A DNA stretch of 14,884 nt, from assembly GCA_016919565.1 (NCBI GenBank), contig JACXTO010000047.1, positions 1-14,884 of the forward strand, in the 5' to 3' direction. Below the pieces are notes generated by a model. It was not told the DNA's origin. It saw only the letters and a list, made by a program, of their open reading frames with translations, and ran no database searches. Of this stretch, positions 6,328-12,971 are shown one piece after another (the stretch's first letter is position 1; the number at the start of each line of letters is the position of its first letter). The position numbers and the translations under genes were made by a program. This stretch comes from Methanomassiliicoccaceae archaeon. Its GTDB lineage: Archaea; Thermoplasmatota; Thermoplasmata; Methanomassiliicoccales; UBA472.

Positions 6328-7341
6328 ATGGCAGGCAAGCGGAGTCCCAAGAAAAGCCCTGGCAAGGACCTCTATCCCGTCAAGTCGGCGATCGTAATGC
6401 GATTGGCTCAGAGCCCGGTAGGCCGCTCGGGTCTATTGGCGGAGCTGAAGGAGCAGGGCCACGACGATCGGGTGGTGACTCAGACCCTGAACGAGCTCGT
6501 CAAAGGTGGCTCGGTAATGATGGACGGGGCTAAGAAGGGCAAGCTCAGCCTGCGCCAGGACTTCCCCACCTTCAAGATGATCTTCGGTCTTTGTGCCGCG
6601 GATGGGAAGGAGATCGATTTCTTGGCAACGAATTTCTCGAAATCGATCCTCAACGATGACATCTTCCCGGTACTGGCAAAAGAGTTCGTCCGCTCGGCCA
6701 TCCTCTCCACACTTCTTCTCCTTACGATCTCGCCCGTCGACCGGGCCAAGAACTCATCAATGCTCTTGCTCCACAGGACGGTCTACAGCGACCCCCAAAC
6801 CTCAGCTGCCATCCAGGGGATCGCCGGATCGCTGGAGGCGATCGGGTTCAATGAGGCGCTGAAGAAGAGCTTGGCCGGTCTGAAGACCAAACAGGAGAGG
6901 GATTCCGAGACCTATTCAAAACTGGAACAGATGGCCGAGGAGTACTTGACGCGCTTCCTTGGCAACTCGACGCCGCTGCAATCGGCGCTGGTCGGTTGCC
7001 AATCGCTATTGTTCCCGGAGAAGGAGAGGGCGGAGATGCTCGAGATACTGCGAGGCTCGCCGTTCGCGCTCAGCTTCCTCCTGGCCAACGAGGACAGGTC
7101 CCAGGGGACCGTCATGTCGATCGTCACCCCTCTGCTGTTGCCCGCGCTGGAGCATATGTTCACGCTATTCGCCCTGTTCAAGCTGTTCTCGGCCTCCGAC
7201 GTTGAAGCCTATATCGAGAGCAAGAAGAAGAGGGCCGACAGGGAGTTCCTCGAGGTCATAGAGAGGCATAAGGCAGGAATGCAGCAGCCCTCGCACCTCC
7301 TGCAGGCCCTCCGCTCCTGTCGCATGGCCGATATGCCTTGA
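6328..7341 (+). CDS. Unrecognised protein with N-terminal winged-helix-like domain
   Basis: A 337-residue protein I cannot assign to a named family. Residues 14-78 look like a winged helix: YPVKSAIVMRLAQSP, then GRSGLLAELKEQG, a recognition-type helix DRVVTQTLNELVKGG, and a short wing (MMDGAKKGKLSL). The rest is mainly helical, with a hydrophobic helix at about 120-135 (AILSTLLLLTIS) and another near 268-292 that is too broken to be a sure membrane span. A charged helix (ESKKKRADREFLEVIERH) closes the protein. The ATG at 6328 is chosen because of the TATA-like box; the open frame before it is antisense to the start of the Lon-like gene. It is divergent from that protease with 130 bp between them, so it could regulate it, but nothing in the sequence proves this. 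Confidence 0.7.
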   Translation: MAGKRSPKKSPGKDLYPVKSAIVMRLAQSPVGRSGLLAELKEQGHDDRVVTQTLNELVKGGSVMMDGAKKGKLSLRQDFPTFKMIFGLCAADGKEIDFLATNFSKSILNDDIFPVLAKEFVRSAILSTLLLLTISPVDRAKNSSMLLLHRTVYSDPQTSAAIQGIAGSLEAIGFNEALKKSLAGLKTKQERDSETYSKLEQMAEEYLTRFLGNSTPLQSALVGCQSLLFPEKERAEMLEILRGSPFALSFLLANEDRSQGTVMSIVTPLLLPALEHMFTLFALFKLFSASDVEAYIESKKKRADREFLEVIERHKAGMQQPSHLLQALRSCRMADMP

Positions 7342-7409
7342 TCGGCGGAGCACATCCGCATCGACCGCCACGATCATGAACGAGGTAGTACGATCGATAA
7401 GAATCGGCA

Positions 7410-7433
7410 GGGCACTGGAAAATGCCAGTGCCC
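7410..7433. terminator. Hairpin between convergent genes, possible bidirectional terminator
   Basis: GGGCACTGG and CCAGTGCCC form a perfect 9 bp inverted repeat around a six-base loop (AAAATG). It sits in the 103 bp gap between the winged-helix gene and ftsZ, 12 bp past the ftsZ stop. There is no T-run on either side, so it is not a standard archaeal poly-T terminator; it may instead stabilise the 3' ends or stop readthrough. Confidence 0.45.
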
Positions 7434-7444
7434 CCTGTAAGCGT

Positions 7445-8635
7445 TTAACGAACGAAGTCTATCCCATCGCTGCCCTTCTGCCCCCCGGAGGAGGCATTGG
7501 CACCGAGCTTCTCCGGCCTTATTCCCAACCTAGCGGCGACGTCGTCGCTGCCGCCGTTGAGCATGAACTTCGATTTCGCTCCTGTGAATATGACCAGCAC
7601 CTGGACCTTCCCCTCGTTCTCAGGGTCGATGGAGCATCCCCAGATCAACCTGGCGCGGGGATCGATGTTCTTGCCGACCAGTTCCGCTGAGCGCTGCGCC
7701 TCCTCCACCGTCATGTCCGGTCCGCCAACAACGCGGATAAGGGCGCCCTTGGATTGCTTGACGTTGATGTCCCCCAGCATAGGGGAGTTCAGCGCCTCGT
7801 CCACTGCCGTCTTGATCCTGTCGTCGGAGTCCTTATCGCCCTCGCCCATGCCGACGAAAGCGACCCCGCCCTCGTTCATGATGGTCATGATGTCCGCGTA
7901 ATCCAGATTGACCAATCCGGGCTTGGTGATTATCTCCGTCAGGCCCTTGATGGTCTGCATTAGCACCTCGTCGGCCACCTTGAACGCCGCCTGCACCGGC
8001 AGGTTGGGGACCAGCTCGAGCAACTTGTCATTCGGAACGACTATGGTGGTATCGGTCACTCGGCGGAGCTTGTCCATTCCATCCAGGGCATTCTCCATCC
8101 TCACCGTCCCTTCCGACTTGAAGGGAAGGGTGACGACGCCTATGGTCAGCGCCTTCATTTGCTCCTTTGCGATCCTCGCCACGAAATGCGCCGAGCCGGT
8201 TCCAGTCCCGCCACCCATTCCCGAGGTGACGAACACGATGTTGGCCCCGTTGAGGAACGCACGGATCTCCGGCTCGTTCTCCCGCGCGGCCTGCTCCCCG
8301 ATCTCGGGGATCGCTCCAGCGCCCATTCCTCGGGTGGAGACCTTGCCTATCAGTATCTTGGTTGGGGCGTGGACCGTCAACAGGTGCTTGGCATCGGTGT
8401 TGATGGCCGCCAATTGGGCACCGTTGATGCCAGCTTCGACACAGCGGTTGATGGTGTTGCATCCACCCCCTCCACAACCGATGATCTTGATGCTGACCTC
8501 AAGCTGGGCCGCGATCTTCTTGATCTCTTCGTCGGCCACGGAATCGGGTCCGACGGCCTGCACGGTCGCTGCCTGTGCCTCTTTCTGCTTGATGTTCTCA
8601 AGCGCGCTCTTCACCAAGGAGTTTGGCATGTGCAT
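7445..8635 (-). CDS. ftsZ: Cell division GTPase FtsZ
   Basis: A 396-residue tubulin-like GTPase that polymerises into the division ring at midcell. The nucleotide loop is GCGGGGCN at 53-60, the tubulin signature GGGTGTGS is at 141-148, and the T7 synergy loop is N243-LDYAD248, whose acidic residues drive GTP hydrolysis in the neighbouring subunit. The first ~48 residues are a charged extension of the type seen in archaeal FtsZ1. The protein ends in DGIDFVR, a short C-terminal peptide like those that bind membrane anchors. In the first loop the common GGAGNN is GGGGCN. The ATG at 8635 is used; ATG 8629 is an alternative with AAGGGATG before it. TTTATA on the minus strand lies about 32 bp upstream. 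It is a monocistronic-looking gene divergent from the MFS gene. Confidence 0.95.
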   Translation of the reverse strand: MHMPNSLVKSALENIKQKEAQAATVQAVGPDSVADEEIKKIAAQLEVSIKIIGCGGGGCNTINRCVEAGINGAQLAAINTDAKHLLTVHAPTKILIGKVSTRGMGAGAIPEIGEQAARENEPEIRAFLNGANIVFVTSGMGGGTGTGSAHFVARIAKEQMKALTIGVVTLPFKSEGTVRMENALDGMDKLRRVTDTTIVVPNDKLLELVPNLPVQAAFKVADEVLMQTIKGLTEIITKPGLVNLDYADIMTIMNEGGVAFVGMGEGDKDSDDRIKTAVDEALNSPMLGDINVKQSKGALIRVVGGPDMTVEEAQRSAELVGKNIDPRARLIWGCSIDPENEGKVQVLVIFTGAKSKFMLNGGSDDVAARLGIRPEKLGANASSGGQKGSDGIDFVR

Positions 8636-8664
8636 CCCTTGTAGGACATTTGTCTGACGGACGA

Positions 8665-8670
8665 TATAAA
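8665..8670 (-). promoter_or_regulatory. TATA box of ftsZ
   Basis: TTTATA on the minus strand, centred 32 bp before the ATG at 8635, so the leader would be only a few bases. It lies in the 123 bp divergent gap; a run TAAAAAAAG at 8681-8689 in the same gap could serve the plus-strand MFS gene. Confidence 0.5.
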
Positions 8671-8746
8671 TGTTGGCATCTAAAAAAAGTTCAATGGCGA
8701 GAACGGACGCTCATTTCTTATGGGAGGCGCCTATCGGGTATCTGCC

Positions 8747-8753
8747 GGAGGAG
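8747..8753 (+). promoter_or_regulatory. Shine-Dalgarno site deciding the MFS start
   Basis: GGAGGAG five bases before the ATG at 8759. No such site precedes the upstream in-frame ATG at 8720. Confidence 0.6.
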
Positions 8754-8758
8754 TGGCG

Positions 8759-9976
8759 ATGGGTGCCGAAGGGAGCCGACCGAGGGGGATATTTCCGAGG
8801 GTTCCAGCCCAGGTCAAAGGCCTGATCTACCTCACCTCGTTCTCCTCGGTCGCATACGGCTATCTAATGATGTCCGTCGCTGCCTATCTTCCAGAAGTGG
8901 GGATCACATCTGGCCAGGTGGGATTGCTGCTAGGCCTGAACGGGGCAGCATTGGTGATCACGGCGGTCCCCGTCGGCCTGCTGGCGGACCGGATCGGTCG
9001 GAAGCGCATCTTCATCTTGGGCCTGGCCGGCATCTCACCGATAATGCTGGTCTATGCCTTTACCACCGATTTCGCCATCCTGGCGATAGCCTCCGTCTTC
9101 GCCGGACTGGCCGAGGGTGCCTTCTTGACCACCTGGAACGCGATGATCGCGGACCAGACCGGTCCTGGTGCCCGGGAGGAGGCCTTCTCCATGAGCTTCA
9201 TCTTCAACACCTCCTCCATCTCGATCGGCTACGCCCTGCCATTGGCCTTCCCGGCCCTTCAGGCGCTGACCGGGCTGGATTCCAGAGGGATCCATTCATG
9301 GGCCTTCTTCGTCCTCGCGATAGTAGCATTCATTTCCCCGCTGGCCTTGCGATCTCTTCTCCGCAATTACAATGACATGGCCGAGTTCTCAAGAACGAGC
9401 ATCCGCAAGATCCGCAACCTCCGGGTCATTCTAAAATTCTCGGCCATCAACTCTTTGATAGGGCTGGGGGCGGGGTTCGTCATCCCTCTCATCCCCACCT
9501 ATCTATTCTTGCGCTTCAGCCTACCAGACACATATACCGGACCTTTGCTGGCGCTGTCCGGGATCACCATCGGCCTGGCATCGGTCTTCAGTCCGTGGCT
9601 GGCCCGCAAGTTCGGCCTGGTCCGCGCCATTGTCTTGACTCAGGCTGTGAGCACTGTCTTCATGTTCGCGATCCCCTTCATGCCGGATGCCACGACGGCC
9701 GCCGCGGTGTATTTGGTGAGGGCGGCGCTCATGAACATGGGCGGTCCGTTGATCGACACGTTCATGATGGGGATCGTGAGCAAGGAGGAGCGGGGTGTGG
9801 CTAGCGCGATCAACATGGTGATTTGGCGTTTGCCCAACTCCGTCACCACCATCGCCGGAGGCATCCTGTTGGCAAGCGGGCAGTTCGTCCTGCCATTCAT
9901 CATTGCCGCCACGTTCTATATGCTGGCCATCACGCTCTTCTTCTTCAATTTCAAGGACTTTAAGATAAAGAACTGA
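8759..9976 (+). CDS. MFS transporter
   Basis: A 405-residue polytopic membrane protein of the major facilitator superfamily with about 12 hydrophobic segments in two halves. MFS motif A is clear between helices 2 and 3: GLLADRIGRKR at 73-83. The second half has a weaker counterpart (SPWLARKFGLVRA). The substrate cannot be read from the sequence; drug efflux and small-metabolite exchange are both common in this branch. The ATG at 8759 is chosen because GGAGGAG lies five bases before it; an ATG at 8720 in the same frame would add 13 residues without a comparable site. It is divergent from ftsZ and followed after 115 bp by the thioredoxin-like gene, which has its own promoter, so it is probably transcribed alone. 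Confidence 0.9.
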   Translation: MGAEGSRPRGIFPRVPAQVKGLIYLTSFSSVAYGYLMMSVAAYLPEVGITSGQVGLLLGLNGAALVITAVPVGLLADRIGRKRIFILGLAGISPIMLVYAFTTDFAILAIASVFAGLAEGAFLTTWNAMIADQTGPGAREEAFSMSFIFNTSSISIGYALPLAFPALQALTGLDSRGIHSWAFFVLAIVAFISPLALRSLLRNYNDMAEFSRTSIRKIRNLRVILKFSAINSLIGLGAGFVIPLIPTYLFLRFSLPDTYTGPLLALSGITIGLASVFSPWLARKFGLVRAIVLTQAVSTVFMFAIPFMPDATTAAAVYLVRAALMNMGGPLIDTFMMGIVSKEERGVASAINMVIWRLPNSVTTIAGGILLASGQFVLPFIIAATFYMLAITLFFFNFKDFKIKN

Positions 9977-10061
9977 ACGTGGGATATGCAGCTGCCTGGT
10001 CAAGCAAGGCCCTCATCAGCGGCAGGTGCTTCCGTCTCTCCGGTATCGAGGACGACAAGCA

Positions 10062-10067
10062 TTTATC
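10062..10067 (+). promoter_or_regulatory. TATA-like box of the thioredoxin-like gene
   Basis: TTTATC centred 27-28 bp before the ATG at 10092, which has no ribosome site. This supports the ATG at 10092 over an in-frame one at 10026. Confidence 0.5.
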
Positions 10068-10091
10068 GGTCGGAATGGAATCGAAACTGCC

Positions 10092-10454
10092 ATGTCATTC
10101 TTCAGAAAGGAGCGGGCGCCTTCAAACGAACCCGAAAGCAGCGTGGTCGACCTCACCGAGGCCGATTTCGACGACATCGTCGGCAGGAACGAACTGGCCA
10201 TAGTGATGTTCTGCAGGCCAGAATGCCCGCATTGCATGCGAATGGAGCCGTTGTATCGGGAATTGAGCGCGGAAATGGTCGACCGGGTCCTGTTCTGCCG
10301 GGTGAACATCATGACCGATGTGGGATTGAGGCGGAGATACGGGATCACTGGAACACCAACTTTTGTCTTGATGAGGCGGGGGGCGGTCGTGAATTCGATG
10401 GTGGGAGAGAGAGCCAAAGACCTTCTGAAGGACGAGCTCGTCAAACAGTTTTGA
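10092..10454 (+). CDS. Thioredoxin-like protein with CPHC active site
   Basis: A 120-residue single-domain thioredoxin-fold protein, cytosolic because it lacks a signal peptide. The strand AIVMF leads into C41-RPE-C45-P-H-C48, so the active site is CPHC rather than the thioredoxin CGPC, and the Trp usually found before it is Glu. CPHC is the DsbA/glutaredoxin-like sequence and normally gives a more oxidising disulfide. The cis-proline loop is T88-P89-T90, and residues 92-96 form the following strand. Extra cysteines C41 and C69 lie near the active site. It may serve as an oxidant or reductase of protein thiols, possibly as a donor to the ArsC in this window, but no link is shown. It converges with the pirin gene, 49 bp apart. 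Confidence 0.85.
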   Translation: MSFFRKERAPSNEPESSVVDLTEADFDDIVGRNELAIVMFCRPECPHCMRMEPLYRELSAEMVDRVLFCRVNIMTDVGLRRRYGITGTPTFVLMRRGAVVNSMVGERAKDLLKDELVKQF

Positions 10455-10503
10455 CAAGGGCCACATCCAACGGACCGCACATCACTTCGTTTGTCGTATG
10501 GAA

Positions 10504-11346
10504 TCACCGTACGAATGTGCCCTTCCTGAGCTCGAGAGAGGCAGTCTCCAGTTCTTCCTCGGTGTTCATAACAATGGGGCCTCCCCAGGCCACTGGCTCA
10601 TGGAGCGGTTCACCGGAAGCCAACAGGAATCTCGCTCCTTCTCGGTCGGCCTCAAGGCTCACATCCTTATCGTCCGGGATGATGGCCAGCTGTCCCGCCC
10701 GGGCTTTCGATCCATCATCTGCGGAGATGCTGCCGCGGAAGACATAGGCGAAGGCGTTCCTTCCCCTCTGCACCCGGTGGGCGAATCTGCTCATGCCCGG
10801 CATTTGGACATCGAAATAATCGACGGGGACGACGATGTCCTTGACCGGCCCCACCGTGCCTGCCAACGTTCCTGCGATGATCCTGACCTCAACATCATTC
10901 GCCAGCTTCACGCTAGGAATCATCTTGGAAGGGATCTCCCGATAGCGCGGCGGCATCAGCTTGTTCTCCCTCGGAAGATTAATCCAGAGCTGGAAGCCCT
11001 GGAACATGCCATCGAAAGGTTCGGGCGTCTCTTGATGTAAGATCCCTCTTCCGGCAGTCATCCATTGAACGTCGCCGGACCGGATGGTTCCCTTGTTGCC
11101 CAGATTATCCCGGTGATTGATCGTCCCGGATATCATGTAGGTCACCGTCTCCATCCCCCGGTGCGGGTGCTCCGGGAACCCTGCAAGGTAATCGGCCGGG
11201 TTGGAGGAATGGATGTCGTCAAGCATGAGGAACGGATCGAGTCGCTCGATCTGGTCATGACCGAATACCCGATAAATGCTGACCCCCGCTCCATCCCGTG
11301 TCTGTCTTCCGGTGAGCACCTGTTCGAGTGATCGGTTCTGAGCCAT
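10504..11346 (-). CDS. Pirin family protein (bicupin)
   Basis: A 280-residue two-cupin pirin, the usual size for the family. The N-terminal cupin has all metal ligands: H60 and H62 in EHPHRGMETVTY, and H104 and E106 in GRGILHQE, matching the Fe site of human pirin (H56, H58, H101, E103). Pirins are non-heme iron proteins; some act as quercetin dioxygenases and others as redox-sensing protein partners. The true role here is unknown. The ATG at 11346 has CTTATA on the minus strand about 28 bp upstream and no ribosome site, so it is likely a leaderless transcript. It is on the same strand as the flavoprotein gene but 128 bp downstream of it with its own promoter. Confidence 0.9.
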   Translation of the reverse strand: MAQNRSLEQVLTGRQTRDGAGVSIYRVFGHDQIERLDPFLMLDDIHSSNPADYLAGFPEHPHRGMETVTYMISGTINHRDNLGNKGTIRSGDVQWMTAGRGILHQETPEPFDGMFQGFQLWINLPRENKLMPPRYREIPSKMIPSVKLANDVEVRIIAGTLAGTVGPVKDIVVPVDYFDVQMPGMSRFAHRVQRGRNAFAYVFRGSISADDGSKARAGQLAIIPDDKDVSLEADREGARFLLASGEPLHEPVAWGGPIVMNTEEELETASLELRKGTFVR

Positions 11347-11371
11347 GATTTATCGAGTCGTTCGTCGTGGG

Positions 11372-11377
11372 TATAAG
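11372..11377 (-). promoter_or_regulatory. TATA-like box of the pirin gene
   Basis: CTTATA on the minus strand, centred about 28 bp before the ATG at 11346. It indicates that pirin is not simply the third gene of the flavoprotein operon. Confidence 0.5.
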
Positions 11378-11474
11378 GGATGCGGCCAATTTCCTGGGAT
11401 TGCACCAATAGGCCTGCGTCGCCACCCAAGGTCGTAATTTCCTGTCCAGCTCAGCCCTCATAACATATTGGGTG

Positions 11475-12971
11475 TCATGGCTCGAAGGAGAGCCCTTCGG
11501 TGAGATCGGTCGATGATAGCATCGCACCTCGGTTCAGCAGGTCTTCGGGGTCGAAGAGTTGCTTCAATTCTTGGAACGCCTGATAGGTCCGTCTGCCGAA
11601 CTCCTCGATGAGGAACGGTGCTCGGTTCCGCCCCATACCATGCTCCCCTGTCATGCTGCCCCCATGGCTGAAGGTAATTCGAAGGCATTCCGAGGCCAGG
11701 CGCCGAAGCCTTTCCTGCCATCCATCGCTTGGCACCAGGGGGCGCACATGGACGTTGCCTTCGCCCACGTGACCGTAGATTATCACCATCAACCCCTCCT
11801 TCTCGAACAGGCGCATTATGTCATTGACGAATGGTCCAAGTTGACCAACTGGCACCGCCAGATCATCAGCGAACGGGATAAAGCGGTGTTGGTCATCCTC
11901 ATAGGCCCGCCGGATGCGCAACAGCATCTCCCCCCTCATTCTCCATAGCGAGGACCGCCGTTCTGGCTGCGCTATCTCGATGGTTCGGATCGATCTGAAG
12001 GCGAGCATCTCCATCAGTGCTTTCCCAGCTTGAACGGGGTCCTCATCGAACTCAATAATGAGGGATGCTCTGGTCTCCTCGGGCAAGTCCCATCCTGCCT
12101 TGATCAGCTCCTTGGTGCCATAAGCATCCATGAGCTCCAGGGAAGACGGTCGAAGGGCCAATATCTCTGGCACCGCCTCGCAGGCTTCCTCCAGCCCATG
12201 GTGCAGGGAGAGGAAGAGGGATTTTTGGCTCGGGGCAGTGATGAGCTTCAATTCCACTTCCGTCAGGATCCCCAATGTCCCGACCGAACCCGACATCAGA
12301 TGCACCAGCATCTTCCCTGGTTCTTCGTTCTCCAGGATGGCCGGGAGATTGTAACCGCTGCTGGATTTCACACCCTTGCGGGCCTTGAATGTCGCCAGGA
12401 TCTCCGAGTCCTCCTGGAATTCACTCTTGAGCCGCATCAGGCCCTGCGCCAGCTCTTCAGGCAGTACCTCCCTGGAATCGAGGATTCCGAAGCGAGGGTT
12501 GAACAGCCGAACCGATCGCAGCCATCGGTCGACGCTGCCATATTTGACCCCCCTCAGGCCTGTGGCATTGGTCGCCACGTTCCCTCCTATGGTGCAGAAC
12601 GAGCTGGAGCTCGGGTCATAGGGCACGATCGAGCCCAAGGCCTGCGCTCTCTTCATGAGGGCGCCGTGCCATACCCCGGTCTGGACCAGGGCGATCTCTC
12701 GATCGACCATGATGATGGCATTGAGCTTCGTTGTACCAAGGATCATCCCCCTTCCTACCGCGGATCCAGATTGATTTGAGCCGCCTCCACGGGCGGTGAT
12801 CACCACGCCGCGTTCATAGGCCATCTTGGCCGTTCGGATAAGCTCCCCCTCGTTGGATGGCATCGCCACGCACGTGGGCCTGATCTTGTAACCGCTCATG
12901 TCGCCGCTGAAGCGGGTCAGGGTGCGATCGTCGGTGAGAACATCCAGTGGTCGATTCTCATTTCGGCTCAA
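11475..12971 (-). CDS. FAD-linked 2-hydroxyacid dehydrogenase (GlcD / D-2-hydroxyglutarate dehydrogenase type)
   Basis: A 498-residue flavoprotein of the GlcD/D-lactate dehydrogenase/D-2-hydroxyglutarate dehydrogenase group. The FAD-binding PCMH domain shows ARGGGSNQSGSA at 60-71 and PYDPSSSSFCTIGG at 117-130 followed by NVATNATG. The C-terminal FAD-oxidase domain carries H401 and H408 (GHVGEGNVH) and E443 (TGEHGMGR), the residues that bind the active-site metal in D-2-hydroxyglutarate dehydrogenase. There is no C-terminal iron-sulfur domain, so electrons must leave through a partner such as ETF or quinone. The start is a TTG whose last bases overlap the TGA stop of the upstream gene (TTGA), so translation is probably coupled. 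D-lactate and glycolate are alternative substrates; the upstream gene makes D-2-hydroxyglutarate an attractive guess. Confidence 0.88.
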   Translation of the reverse strand: MSRNENRPLDVLTDDRTLTRFSGDMSGYKIRPTCVAMPSNEGELIRTAKMAYERGVVITARGGGSNQSGSAVGRGMILGTTKLNAIIMVDREIALVQTGVWHGALMKRAQALGSIVPYDPSSSSFCTIGGNVATNATGLRGVKYGSVDRWLRSVRLFNPRFGILDSREVLPEELAQGLMRLKSEFQEDSEILATFKARKGVKSSSGYNLPAILENEEPGKMLVHLMSGSVGTLGILTEVELKLITAPSQKSLFLSLHHGLEEACEAVPEILALRPSSLELMDAYGTKELIKAGWDLPEETRASLIIEFDEDPVQAGKALMEMLAFRSIRTIEIAQPERRSSLWRMRGEMLLRIRRAYEDDQHRFIPFADDLAVPVGQLGPFVNDIMRLFEKEGLMVIIYGHVGEGNVHVRPLVPSDGWQERLRRLASECLRITFSHGGSMTGEHGMGRNRAPFLIEEFGRRTYQAFQELKQLFDPEDLLNRGAMLSSTDLTEGLSFEP

